Positions 1 to 10,690 of a DNA stretch of 64,000 nucleotides are shown here, piece by piece (the stretch's first letter is position 1; the number at the start of each line of letters is the position of its first letter). Made by a program: the position numbers and the translations under genes. The notes under the pieces are model-generated. The model was not told where the DNA came from. It saw only the letters and a list, made by a program, of their open reading frames with translations, and searched no databases. This DNA comes from Rheum nobile (taxonomy: Eukaryota > Streptophyta > Magnoliopsida > Caryophyllales > Polygonaceae), in the NCBI GenBank assembly GCA_027886185.1, contig WOAB01000162.1, positions 124,001-188,000 on the forward strand, written 5' to 3'.

Positions 1-235
1 ATCTAAAAAAATAGCAGGTGTAAAAAATAGAAACATGAAAAGGATAAGAAACAATTGTAAAGAAGATGGGGTAAAACATGAAAAGCTGAGAACATAAAAA
101 AATTTGTAAGAAAAATAAAACTATACATGTCAATTAAAAAATAAACCAAATATCAAATGTAAAATGTGCCACTTGGCTCAATTCGTAATATATTTTGTTT
201 GTCCTTTAATTGATAAGGGAGATTGAAAATGCAGA
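1..235. other. AT-rich flank, no gene seen
   Basis: Noncoding, A-rich sequence without a convincing reading frame. Its last 12 bases (224-235, TGAAAATGCAGA) directly abut the poly(T) tract that I read as the 3' tail of the minus-strand LINE. The same 12-mer recurs at 21177-21188, so this stretch is probably the target DNA on the 3' side of the LINE insertion. Confidence 0.5.
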
Positions 236-429
236 TTTTTTTTTAATCAAGGCAAATATTAGGACTTGAAATGCTATCGTAAATCATTCGAATGGATGAT
301 CTTTACAAATTGAATATCAAAACTATCAAAAATAGAGTTCAAACTGATAAACTCATATCTATTGTGAAGAAGACGATAAGCAGTAATAGAAGAATTAACT
401 GGTGACAGAAGACGCTGGAACGTATGAAG

Positions 430-815
430 AGCGGTAAGCGGAATGGGTTGGGTAGCAAGAAAGTCAACAACACGATTAGCCTCACGAAAAAGTGATGTAC
501 CTGAAAAGCAGCAAAAGAACATAGAAACGCAGTGATGTCATTAATAATGGTATGAATTTTCCAAAGAACTTTCCATATGCCCCTGGTAGAATTAATGACA
601 ACAAGGTTATCGCCTTCTATAACTAAATTTCAAACTTGAAGTTGAGCAGCACATTGAATACCGAACAGCGCACCAAGAGCTTCAGATTTCAGGGCGGAGG
701 TTGATGGAATATTGTCACGATGAAATGAAAGGATATTGCCACGGTAGTCACGCAGAAGATATCCAAAATGTGAGGTATCATCCTGTTTCCTGGATCCATT
801 GAAGTTTAGTTTAAT
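430..815 (-). pseudogene. LINE RNase H domain (broken)
   Basis: C-terminal RNase H of the LINE ORF2, which would degrade the RNA strand of RNA-DNA hybrids. Minus-strand translation gives a recognisable fold: an FNGS motif where families usually have an aspartate, then GYLLRD, the KSEALGA glutamate helix, an IEGDNL aspartate motif and, in another frame, REANRVVDFLA. An in-frame stop lies between the glutamate and the second aspartate, and a frameshift precedes the REANR block. The first catalytic Asp appears replaced by Asn. The remaining reading frame runs to a stop at 274, next to the poly(A) tail. Confidence 0.75.
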
Positions 816-1129
816 CCAGTTGATAGGAGGTTTCCTAGGTACGGTTCGTAGAGCGTAGACGATTACGCTTTATAGGTGCTTGGGTTAAGGATGTATTTAA
901 AGTAGTCCAATCTTGGAATTGGAAAAAGGCTTGGTCTGAAGGGCAAGTCTGAGGTTTGAGGTCATCTCTTCTAAAAATAAGATTATTTCTATAATTTCAG
1001 AGAGACTACCATAAAAAAGTAACGGTGTAAGGGTAGTATTTGAATTTTTGAAGTAATCGAAGTTATAGTGAAAGTTAAATGTGAACTGAAGAGAAAAAGA
1101 AGTATGCATTTTATTTTCCAGTTTGGAGA

Positions 1130-1485
1130 TCAAATTTTGAGTAAAGGGGCAAGTAAAAAGAAATGATTTAAATCTTCGTCATTCAAGTGACAGAGACTAC
1201 AAGAAGAATGGACCTTAGAAAAATGGCGATTTAGTCGTTCAGTAATAGATAAAGCATCAACTATGGCTTTCCAAAGAAAGTTTTGAATCTTAGGAGGTAT
1301 TTTAATTTCCAGGTCCAAGAGAAAGAATTAAGGTGAGGATTTGGTAAATGGTTGTCAATAATTGTACGCGTTGATTTGACTGTGAAGCTTCCATCTGCAG
1401 TCAGTTTCCAAATGAGACATTCTTCCGATGGAAAAGAAGGAATGTGCACATTATGTATTTTTATAATGATAGAGGATGGTAACAA
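1130..1485 (-). pseudogene. LINE zf-RVT (zinc-binding) domain remnant
   Basis: Two overlapping minus-strand frames carry the region found between reverse transcriptase and RNase H in plant LINEs. 1261-1485 contains LIWKLTADGSFTVKS, and 1130-1318 contains IPPKIQNFLWKA followed by CSLCHLNDEDLNHFF. The Cys-X2-Cys and following His match the usual zf-RVT layout. The switch of frame between the two pieces is a frameshift in the decayed ORF2. Its role is thought to be nucleic-acid binding; that is family knowledge, not visible here. Confidence 0.75.
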
Positions 1486-1853
1486 AGTTTGTAGGAGCTA
1501 TACATTCCATTCATTGGAAGTTGTAATTAATGAAGAAACTATAATATCTGGAGCAGTAGAATTATTGAAGTAAGAAAGAAGATTACCATTCGGGAGCCAA
1601 TTATTAGACTAGAATTTAACCTTTTTACCATCTCTAATTTCCCAGCATAGAACTTTATGAAACTACTCACGTAGATGAAGGAGTCTAGAAAACTGCCATG
1701 ACTGCTTAGACTTCTTTTTATAAGAGAATAGGTCAACAAAGCGAAGGTATTTTTCAGTAATAAGACAATGCCATAGAGATTCACGATTAGTTAATTATTT
1801 CCATAATAGTTTCATTTGTAACGCTTTATTCATATCAGAAGCTTTATAAAGGC

Positions 1854-2105
1854 CTAAAACCCCAGAAGACTTAGGTGTACAGATGTTATCCCAGCTAATG
1901 AGAGAACGATATTGTGGGTTAGGTTTATTCCAAAAAAATCTTTGTTAATTTTGTCAATGTCATTACACACAGAAGAAGGAAGTAGAAAACTTTGCAACAA
2001 GTAATTAACTTTAGATAATAAATTTGATTGAATGAGGACCAACCGTCCAACTTGAGATAATGAATTGGCTTTCGACCTAGACAACTGTTTTTTGAGACTG
2101 TTCAC
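1854..2105 (-). pseudogene. LINE reverse transcriptase, thumb-proximal fragment
   Basis: Minus-strand frame of 83 residues with LSQVGRLVLIQSNLLSKVNY, matching the conserved segment downstream of the RT palm in plant LINEs (the family pattern is usually LS.AGR..LI.SVL...P.Y). It sits in the expected place between the palm at 2315-2995 and the zf-RVT domain. The 200-nt stretch between this frame and the palm is out of frame, indicating decay. Confidence 0.7.
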
Positions 2106-2314
2106 AGAGTAGTCAAAAATTTCTTTTTAACTCTTCCTCTCACAATTGGGATACCCAGGTATTTTTCCATGGACATGGTGACCTGGATATTAAGAATAGA
2201 TACAAGGGACACTTGCTGTGCTGTAGAAATATTGGAAGAGGTTTGGAAGGAGCTTTTATGGAAGTTAATACATAATCCCGAGGTACGGCTAAAATTGTCA
2301 AGGATCCGTTGAAT

Positions 2315-2995
2315 TTATAACATATTTATTTGGGATGCATTAGCAAAGAGGAGAGTGTCATCTGCAAAAGTAATAGATGGGATACAAGTTCCATTGTGAG
2401 TGAGTTGAATACCTACTTTACAATTACGCTGTCTAGTTTCAATGGTAAGTGTCCAAGAAAGAAATTCCATGGCAATAATAAAAATGAAAAGAGCAATTGG
2501 GTCACCCTGTCGTAGGCCACATGAGGGAGTAAAAAGAGGTCTAGGTTCATTGTTTACAAGAACAGAAAATGATGTAGATTTGATGCAAGTCATGAGGAGC
2601 TTAACCTAATCGTTTGAGAATCCAAACTTAAGGAGAATTGCATTAATAAAATCCCAATTAAGTTTATCATAAGCCTTTTCCATGTCTAATTTTAGGGCCA
2701 TCCAACCTTTCTTACCTTTAGTTTTAATATGGAAAGAGTGAAAAATTCCATGAGCAACTAGTATATTTTCTTGAATAGACCGTCCTTCAACAAAGGCTGC
2801 TTGATATGAACTAATAATCTTAGGTAGGACAGATTTAAGTCTGTTTGCCATTATTTTCATTATAATTTTATAAGTTGTATTGCATAAACTGATAGGACGA
2901 TAATGATTAATAGTTTTTGGGTTGTCAGTTTTAGGGATCAAGGCAATAAAAGAATGGGCACATTCTTTAAGTAGTTGGCCAGACCTGAATAGCAT
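2315..2995 (-). pseudogene. LINE reverse transcriptase fingers and palm (two frames)
   Basis: 2606-2995 carries the fingers: SFIALIPKTDNPKTINHYRP, then ISLCNTTYKIIMKIMANRLK, and the first palm aspartate in LKLDMEKAYDKLNW. The next frame, 2315-2593, carries GLRQGDP and the catalytic FADD box in ITFADDTLLFANAS. The two are separated by a short frame break around 2595. FADD is the usual plant L1-type form of the YxDD signature, so the catalytic aspartates are kept even though the ORF is broken. The enzyme would perform target-primed reverse transcription of the LINE RNA. Confidence 0.85.
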
Positions 2996-3073
2996 TGGTT
3001 AAGGATTTACCAACGAAAGGCCAATATGTTTGGTAAAATTTTGCTGGATATCCGTCAGGATCTGGAGTTTTAT

Positions 3074-4430
3074 TTACAAATAAAAAACCACATTTTTTAT
3101 TTTTGCGTAAGTTAGGGAAGATAATAGATGTAAATTTTCCTCCGAGGTAATAATGGAAGGAATTATCTGTAGATCAAGAGAAGTTGTAGCTTGTAGAGAA
3201 CTTGGAGTGAAACGAGATTGTAGTTCTTGTGAGACTTTTTGAATGAGTTGATGATCATGAAAAATACAACCATCATGTGCTTGGAAGGAAGCGATATTTT
3301 GTTTATAAGTTCTTATTTTTGCTAGTGACTGGAAATATTTGGTATTATTATTTAAATTCATGAGATGGATAGATTTGGCATGTTGTTTCCAAAACAAGTG
3401 TTGAATATCAAGTAGTTTATTATATTTTAAGATATGTCTCTTATATTGAGTAAAAAGTTGTGGATTATGAGTCGATTGTAGGAACGAACTTTGTAGAGCA
3501 CCTAATTTTACTTCGGCCGCGTTTAGTTGTTCGAAATTACTTTGATTTTTCAATTTAGACCAAGATTTCGAGTAAGATTTCAGTAGTTTTTGTTTCATAT
3601 AAAGTTTAAACATAAATGACCCCAAAAGTGTATATTTCCAAACTCTATGAACAAGAGCATTATAGATAGGATCAGTGGTCCAAGCTGTTTCAAAACAAAA
3701 TGGGTACTTTCTAAAAGGTTGCAGGTGACCAAAAGATATTGTTATGAGACAATGGTCAAAGGTAGTAAAGGGGTGATGTTGGACAATAATGGAAGAAAAT
3801 TTGGTTGTAAAGATTGGATGTATAAAAACGCGGTCCAACCGCTCATAGATTGTATTATGGGTCAAAGCTGACTTTTGCCAAGTGAAAGGAAAACCTGAAT
3901 AGTTTGTATCAATAAGGCCAAATTCTCTTATGAAATTATTCAATCTGCTAAATCTATAATTAGATGGTATTAGTCCACCATGATTGTCCGAGGGAATAAG
4001 GATATCATTTAGTTCCCCCATTATCATAACTGGAAGGTTGAAGGAAGTAATAAGATTCCCAATATGTTCCCAGTAGTCATTTTCAGTTCTTCACAACTAG
4101 GAGCATAGAGAAAAAACAAAAGAAAGGATAGATCTTTGTGACATACTTGTAATAGCAGGATGTTGGAATCTTTAAATAACACAACAAGGGATTGTACAAT
4201 TGGTGAGTTATTGAGACGGAGCCAAAGTCCGCCTTTAGAACATGAGGCTGGAGATATTACAATAGATTTGAATCCTAATTTATCGAAAAAGGTCGAACTG
4301 GATAAGTTATTAGTTTTTGTTTTAGCTAAACACAACATGTTAAGTTGATTATGACGTTTCATAAATACAATTTCTATCCAGAAATGGGGTCAATCCCTCT
4401 ACAGTTCCAAAATCCAATCTTTATGTAATA
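3074..4430 (-). pseudogene. LINE AP-like endonuclease domain (frameshifted, active-site changes)
   Basis: The endonuclease nicks target DNA to prime reverse transcription. Its N-terminal part starts near 4430, where a WNCRG-like motif is visible in a broken frame, and continues in 4024-4362 (LCLAKTKT, SKGGLWLRL, LYAPSCEEL). The C-terminal part is 3074-4027 (MGELNDIL, YERLDRVFIHP, TTFDHCLITISF). The order fits the EEP fold. Two metal-site positions look altered: the family ETK glutamate reads KTK, and the GD(F/L)N aspartate reads GELN. A frameshift near 4027-4100 splits the domain. The later linker continues toward the RT. Confidence 0.8.
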
Positions 4431-4830
4431 CCAGTGGAAGTAAAAGTAACACAAGTGTCAAGGTGATTATGTTTAAGTTAAAGGAATCAAAGTAAGAGTT
4501 TCAAGATTCGTGAATCCACAGAAGTCAAAAGGCTTATTATCAAATTCATTGGACGAAGCAAGTTTTAGTTGGTAAATAAGTAATAAGAAGTCATAATATG
4601 GATTATAAGTGGAACATTCAAAATGACCTAGGGTCTTCATACAAATAAGAGTTATTGGCAAATGTCATATATGTCATTATCATAAATATTTCATTGGGCC
4701 AAGGCCCAAAGAAGAGAAAGCAAGCAAAATAAAAAGAATAGATATACAAACTAACAAACGACCCAAAGAAAACAAGAGAAACCAAAGTAAGAGGAAGCAG
4801 GAAAAAAACCAAATAATAAGGGGGTTCGGT
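4431..4830. other. LINE upstream region, no coding motif seen
   Basis: Between the endonuclease start and the foldback element I see short minus-strand frames (4473-4661, 4618-4938) without recognisable ORF1 features such as a CCHC knuckle. It probably belongs to the LINE ORF1 or 5' part. Bases 4824-4830 (GTTCGGT) form the left half of the candidate target duplication of the foldback element. Confidence 0.45.
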
Positions 4831-5293
4831 TTTGCACCGCTCTTTTTTGTTTTCGCACCGCAAGTTAAACGCTATTATATGGCGTGAGAGTTTTTTTTGT
4901 TTTTTTTTTGGATTTATTGAGATTAAAAAAAGAAACAAAATCGGCTCGATTAAACCGGGTCGGAGTTAAACGCTACGTCATAACGTTTAAAATGGACTCG
5001 GTTTAATCGAGCCGATTAAGTTTTAAACGCTACGTCGTTGCGTTTAAAAAAAACATTTGTTTTTTCAAAATTGCACTTTTTTTCCATAATCATGTAGAGA
5101 ATTTCAATACGAGTCCGTACATATAAAATTCGTCCAAAACGGACATCGTTTGCCCCTCCAAAAGCCCAAAAAACGAAGTCTTATTACCCATTTTTTTTAA
5201 AATTTGGTGCCCAGCATATAGCGCATTGTAGTGAAATTTTTTGATATTTTATGCATTTTTCTACTATAATTTTGTATAAAATTTTAATACGAG
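4831..5293 (+). repeat. Left long terminal inverted repeat of foldback element
   Basis: Inverted partner of 6765-7241. It holds three copies of a short near-palindrome of the form AAACGC-N8-GCGTTT (about 4873, 4967 and 5026), the best being AAACGCTACGTCGTTGCG plus TTT. It also contains a direct repeat: the block from about 5098 to 5180 is repeated at 5274-5355, just past the TIR proper. A conserved CCCCTCCAAAAGCCCAAAAA block marks both copies. Confidence 0.75.
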
Positions 5294-5369
5294 TCCGTAC
5301 ATATAAAATTCATCCAAAACGGATATCGTTTTCCCCTCCAAAAAGCCAAAAAACGAGAATAAAAACTTT

Positions 5370-6764
5370 AGAAACTATAGTATTTAAGTAAAATATTTTG
5401 TAATACTTAACTATAATGTGTATTATGAACTTATGTATTATAGTTAAGTATTATGAACTTATTACTTATATACTATAGTTAAGTATTAAGTAATAAGTAC
5501 GAACTTATTACTTATTACTTATTACTTATGTATTACGAACTTATTACTTATATACTATAGTTAAACATTATGAACTTATTACTTTCATACTATAGTTATG
5601 CATTATAGTTAAGTATTACAAAATATATTAGTTACAAAGTATAGTTATGCATTATAATTAAGTATTACGTACTTATTACTTATATACTATAGTTACACAT
5701 TATGGTTAAGTATTACGAACTTATTACTTATATACTATAGTTAAGTATTATGAACTTATTACTTATATACTATAGTTACGTATTATAGTTAAGTATTACA
5801 AAATATATTAGTTATAAAGTATAGTTATGCATTATAATTAAGTATTACGTACTTATTACTTATATACTATAGTTAAACATTATGGTTAAGTATTATGAAT
5901 TTATTACTTATATACTATAGTTATGTATTATAGTTAAGTATTATGAACTTATTACTTACATACTATAGTTACACATTATTGTTATATCATATAGTTATAT
6001 ACTATGGTTATATCGTATAGTTATATACTATAATTATATATTATGGTTCTAACGAATAGTTATATACTATGGTTATATCGTATAGTTATATACTATAGCT
6101 ATATGCTATTGTTATATCGTATTGTTATATACTATTGTGATATTGTATAGTTATATACTATTGCTATATCGTTCATTTATATACTATAGCTATATACCAT
6201 GGTTATATCGTATAGTTATATACTATAATTATATATTATGGTTCTAACATACTATGGTTATATACAAATTTTATATCGTATAGTTATATACTATAGTTAT
6301 ATACTATTGTTATATCGTATAGTTATATATACTATGGTTATATACTATAATTATATATTATGGTTCTAACGAATAGTTATATACTCTGTTTATATCGTAT
6401 ATTTATATACTATAATTATATATTATGGTTCTAACGTACTATGATTATATACAAATTTTATATCGTATAGTTATATACTATAGTTATATACTATTGTTAT
6501 ATCGTATAGTTATATATTATGGTTATATACTATAATTATATATTATGGTTCTAACGAATAGTTATATACTATGGTTATATCGTATAGTTATATACTATAG
6601 CTATATACTATTGTTATATCGTATTGTTATATACTATAGCTATATGCTATTGTTATATCGTATAGTTATATACTATTGTTATATTGTATAGTTATATACT
6701 ATTGCTATATACTATAGTTATATACTATAATTATATATTATGGTTCTAACATATAGTTATATAC
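5370..6764. repeat. AT-rich satellite-like core (two tandem-repeat types)
   Basis: About 1.4 kb of tandem repeats. From about 5400 to 5970 the unit contains TTACTTATATACTATAGTTA followed by AGTATTATGAACTTA, with imperfect periodicity. From about 5970 to 6760 it changes to GTTATATCGTATAGTTATAT followed by ACTAT. Many units are themselves near-palindromic around CTATAG. No coding potential. It forms the loop between the long inverted arms. Confidence 0.9.
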
Positions 6765-7241
6765 TCGTATTAAATTTTTATGCAAAATTATAGTAGAAAA
6801 ATGCCAAAAATACCAAAAACTTTCACTACAATGCGCTATATGTTAGGCATCAAATTGTAAAAAAAAAAGGGTAGGAAGACTTCGTTTTTTGGGCTTTTGG
6901 AGGGGCAAACGATGTCCGTTTTGAACGAATTTTATATGTACGGACTTGTATTGAAATTCTCTACATGATTATGGAAAAAAGTGTAATTTTGAAAAAAAAT
7001 ATGTTTTTTTTAAACGCTACGTCGTTGCGTTTAAACTGAACCGTTTTTTTAACCGGTTTACTTTTTTTTTAATAAAATCTTGAACACTACGTCGTGGCGT
7101 TTAAACTGAACCGGTTCAGAAAGTTGAACCGATTCAGTTTAAACGCAACGACGTAGCGTTCAATTTTTATTTTTATTTTTTTTAAACGCTACATCGTTGC
7201 GTTTAAAAGCGGTGAGAAATCAAAAAAAAGCTGGTGCAAAC
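6765..7241 (-). repeat. Right long terminal inverted repeat of foldback element
   Basis: Inverted counterpart of 4831-5293. Four further copies of the AAACGC-N8-GCGTTT near-palindrome are visible (about 7013, 7083, 7140 inverted and 7183), more than in the left arm, suggesting local amplification. The arm ends in GGTGCAAAC followed by AAGTTCGGT. Confidence 0.75.
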
Positions 7242-7250
7242 AAGTTCGGT

Positions 7251-7800
7251 AAATTCCGAAAGGGGAGAAAATAAAAACAAAGAGACGATTAGCTTGTCAA
7301 AACAACTTAAGGGAAACGAACCAAAAGAGTAAAGGTACCGTAGTTTTGCAGTAAAGTGGCAAAGAGTCATCTGGAAAAATCAGAGTGAACAACAGTACCT
7401 CAAGATAAAAAAAACCAAGAACAGAAGAGGGCCTCATTAATAAAAAGAATGCTTAAACTTGAGTTTATTAGAGTTAGGATTGAGGATACTTTCATAAAGA
7501 AATTTAACAGATAAATTACAGGATTGAGAAATAGAGAGAACCAAAAACTTATCTTGCGTTATGGAGGTTGTAAATCAAGGATTTGATGCTGCCACAAAAG
7601 AGCAAGATTCACATAAGCAAAGTATCGCCATCGATGCGCAAAAGAGTACTGGTAGTTGGAACATGAACGATTCCGGTCGTCGGGGGCACGCATGGGGAAC
7701 TTGGCGGAGGAAATCTATCGTAGATGTGGTTGGATCGGTCCTAGCTCGGTGTCAAAATCGATATACAAAAGAACAACAAAGTAAAGAAAAATCACGGTGA
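7251..7800. other. Old sequence between foldback and Tat element 1
   Basis: Probably a further slice of the interrupted LINE or its target. A 79-codon plus-strand frame (7561-7800) has no recognisable motif and I do not call it a gene. Bases 7801-7805 (GGAAC) are the left target-site duplication of the following LTR element. Confidence 0.4.
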
Positions 7801-7805
7801 GGAAC

Positions 7806-8320
7806 TGTTGGGCCTAGGAATTTCGAAGCCCAAATCGCTTGGCCCATGGATTCAGAAGATGACGCTAACCAACTCGGCTAGAGCAAAACAGAATCGATCC
7901 AAGGAGGAGAAACGTTGGCAAGGATCTCGGAAGTCTGTTCGACTGTTCCCACAAAATCCGGAGGACAACGGCTAGTTCAGAACGATCGTGTAATTTATGT
8001 ATAAGTATTCGATTAGTGAGTTCAAGAAGGATACGAGATCATTATCAATATTACCAGCTATCATTTACAACTTTCTAGCTTTGTGACGATTATTCTCTAA
8101 GTTCGATCCTTTATTGCAACTTTGAAGCGACCGACGCTTAGATTATCTGACTCGACCGATCTCTTGTTCGAGAGAGATAAGCTTACTTTTGTATCTGTTT
8201 AATCTTGTTTCGTTTAGTTCCTTGCTTGATTTGGATCATTCAGATATAATCAATTCTGTAATTGCCTAGTTTCCCTTCTTAAAGCGATCCAGGTCGGTTC
8301 GATCTTTTTGCCCCAAAATA
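7806..8320 (+). repeat. 5' LTR of Tat element 1
   Basis: 515 bp, TGTTGGGCC at the start. The end reads CCCCAAAATA where the partner LTR has CCCCAAAACA, so the terminal CA has mutated. Same length as the 3' copy at 14212-14726. Confidence 0.93.
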
Positions 8321-8321
8321 A

Positions 8322-8340
8322 TTGGCGCCCACCGTGGGGC
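8322..8340 (+). promoter_or_regulatory. Primer-binding site, Tat element 1
   Basis: TTGGCGCCCACCGTGGGGC lies one base after the 5' LTR. It has the TGGCGCCCACCGTGGGGC form common in plant Tat/Athila-type Ty3/gypsy elements and would anneal a tRNA 3' end to start minus-strand DNA synthesis. Confidence 0.85.
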
Positions 8341-8359
8341 ATCTAGTCAATCAATCGAT

Positions 8360-10165
8360 CCAATCATCAAGTCCGACATTCATCCCATCATTGCCGAGAT
8401 CGGAAATCCAACAATCCTCGTCGAAGATCAAGCTCAAGGCGACACCCTAGTCGCGAACCAGGCAGAGGATGCCAATAACCAGCCGATCGCGAACTCACAA
8501 ATTCAAGAGCTCGCGAAAACCATGAGTGTCCTCCAAGAAGAATTGGCCCAACAACGTGCCAGAACAGAATCACTAAGTACCCAATCTGAATCAGAAATTG
8601 CTCGACTAACCCGTGAAAATGAATTGTTGAAATCACAGATACATTCGGCCGCATCGATCCCCGGAGGTCCAAGGCGTGTGGTCAAAACAGAGGGATTGTC
8701 AACTCGACTCAATCTGGACGGGATAGACGTAACTCCTGCGACGACAACTAATGCCTCCCTACCTTCTGGTATGTTTCAAACTCCCCCAGTCACTTTCGCT
8801 ACGACTAATGTGCCAAGCTTTATAGCCGAGCCTCTAGAGGCTCGAGTGATCCATCCATAGGTGACAGCCCCACCCGACCTCCAGACCCTCATACAACAGG
8901 CTATCAACGAACACATGAAGACCATGGACGATCGTATCGCGCGAATCCCGGGAGTCCCTCAACCGATCGAAAAAGAAGCAATAGATGGATATGAGGACTC
9001 ACCTTTCACGGAGGCGATCGCACTCGTCGAGATTCCTAAAAAATTCCACGTCCCCAACATGCCCAATTATGATGGGACCGGGGACCCCGACGACCATGTT
9101 TCAATTTATAAGCAAAAATTAATGACCATTTCGATCCCAAGAGGGAACCGTGCAGCAGTCATGTGCAAAAGCTTTGGCACGACCCTTGCGGGACCTGCAC
9201 TAACTTGGCTTATGCATCTACCATAGGGTTCTATCGCTTCCTTCGCCGACTTGATCAACTCATTCAAAATCCAATTCGCTAGCAGTCGACGATTGGAAAA
9301 GCAATCAAGCGATCTGTACAGGATCGTGCAAAAGTATGGCGAACCTCTAAGGGATTATCTTAACAGGTATAACAAAGAGAAGATCGCGATCCCACACTGC
9401 AACGTTCCAACATCGATCGAAGCGTTTTGCCGGGGCCTGGTCAGAGGTAGTGAACTCTACCGCGAACTGACCAAGTATCTGTGCCGAAGCTTTGAAGATG
9501 TTCAAGCCAAAACCATGGCACAAGTCAGACTCGAAGAAGACGAGGAACCCTCTAAAGCAAACAAAAGTCCAGATCGAGTCGATCGAAAGGCATCCTCAGA
9601 TTATCGACGCGATCGACGACCCCAACCATATCCTAAGGGACAAAGCGATCCCGGTCAAGTAAACAACTCTTATGACAGGAACCAAGATTGGCGAAACAAC
9701 CCCGCTCTCCCTCCTAAGCTCCACTCTTATAACTTTAACGTTTCCATATCGGAACTCGTAAAGAGTTTCGACAAATATGGGAAAGAAGTAAGGTGGCCTC
9801 GAAAGAGCGATAAACCAGACGTCAAGAAGGACATGAACTGGTGGTGCGAGTTCCACGGAGACCACGGGCACTCAACGGATGAATGTATAGCCCTTCGTAA
9901 AGAGGTCGCAAGACTCCTCGAGCAGGGGCTATTACGTGACGTCATCTCAGATAGGGCCAAAGCAACCCTCGATCGAAGGGATCAGGTAACATCCGACAAA
10001 CCATCCTCTCCGGTTCCTACTAAAATTGTTAACACCATTTCAGGAGGGTCGGACGTGTGTGGGAACACGTATTCGGCCGCCAAAAGACACGCTCGAGAAA
10101 GCAAAGGCAACAAACCGATTCAGACAGAGACAAGACAGTTACAGATCTCCGACGCTCTAGCCATC
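8360..10165 (+). pseudogene. gag of Tat element 1 (stops in frame)
   Basis: Structural capsid-like protein. One frame runs through 8522-8860, 8861-9226 and 9251 onward, interrupted by TAG codons ending at 8860 and 9226. A coiled coil (QEELAQQRARTESL) comes first. Then comes a typical retrotransposon gag domain (EIPKKFHVPNMPNYDGTGDP, AGPALTWLMHLP, RLEKQSSDLYRIVQKYGEPL), followed by a basic region and the Cys/His segment WWCEFHGDHGHSTDECIALR. The homologous gag of element 2 starts with MTIDP; no clear start codon is preserved here. The coding frame then runs into the deletion junction near 10165-10200. Confidence 0.85.
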
Positions 10166-10690
10166 ACCTTCGACGACTCAGAGGCTCATGAGTTAGGCGA
10201 CCACACAGAAGAAGATCTGATAGGCGACCAAGACGATTGGACCATCCCCTACATCAAATGGCTCGGGGACGGAACACTCCCGACGGACAAAGCAGAAGCT
10301 AAACGACTCAAGGTACAAGCCGTGACCTTTGATTTAAAAGATAATATTTGTTCAAATGATCTGTCACAAGCCTATACCTACGCTGCCTCAAAACAGCGGA
10401 GGTTCGTCGTGTCTTACAATCTCTACACGACAGGGAATGTGGAAATCACACTGGAGGACGTAGCCTATCCGACAAAGCTCTCAGGACAGGCTATTACTGA
10501 CCCACAATGAACAAGGATGCGATGAATTATGTCAAAAAGTGCGACGCCTGCCAATGACATGCACCTATCACACATCAGCCATCCGAGATGCTCCATCCGA
10601 CCCTAGCTTTCCGGCCCTTCATGCGACGTGGAATGGACATCGTCGGATAACTACCACCGGCGTCGGGACAACGCGTCTTCTTCCTAGCCA
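10166..10690 (+). pseudogene. Deletion junction and integrase zinc-binding region, element 1
   Basis: After AITFDDSEAHE, which matches the start of the protease region in element 2, the frame jumps to LGDHTEEDLIG and DDWTIPYIKWLGDG. In element 2 the latter lies after the second RNase H. Roughly 2.5 kb (protease, RT, RNase H, archaeal-type RNase H) is therefore missing. The zinc-finger part of integrase follows in shifted frames: the last Cys pair (CDACQ) is visible near 10540, interrupted by a TGA. The plus frame ending at 10510 is a frameshift product. Confidence 0.8.

Larger units (their letters stand above)
236..4827 (-). mobile_element. Decayed plant LINE (non-LTR retrotransposon), ORF2 portion
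   Basis: Reading the minus strand from about 4430 downwards gives, in order, an endonuclease of the exonuclease-endonuclease-phosphatase fold, a reverse transcriptase, a zf-RVT type zinc-binding domain and a C-terminal RNase H. This is the order of plant L1-like ORF2. A poly(T) tract at 236-243 on the plus strand is the expected poly(A) tail of a minus-strand LINE. The coding frame is broken by several stops and frameshifts, so the copy is dead. Sequence above 4430 should be ORF1 or 5' UTR but shows no recognisable ORF1 motif. It is interrupted by the foldback element at 4831 and by LTR elements farther on. The family is certain; the exact 5' limit is not. Confidence 0.85.
4831..7241. mobile_element. 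Foldback / Mutator-like non-autonomous element with long TIRs
   Basis: The termini are long inverted repeats. The left arm starts TTTGCACCGC and the right arm ends GGTGCAAAC. Inside, the left sequence around CCGTACATATAAAATTCGTC reappears inverted on the right at about 6930-6950. The homology runs about 4831-5293 against 6765-7241. Flanks read GGGTTCGGT (4822-4830) and AAGTTCGGT (7242-7250), a 7-of-9 match, consistent with the 9-bp duplication typical of Mutator-like elements. There is no transposase; the interior is a satellite-like AT-rich array. It most likely inserted into the LINE. The Mutator assignment is inference from TIR length and duplication size. Confidence 0.7.

Noticed and set aside
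5370..6764. CRISPR-like or centromeric satellite array
   Set aside because: No spacer-repeat alternation. The array is bounded by the foldback TIRs, so it is read as the element's core rather than a CRISPR or a chromosomal satellite block.
7561..7800. 79-codon frame as a host gene
   Set aside because: No motif, no homologous copy in the window, and position between nested elements; probably chance.
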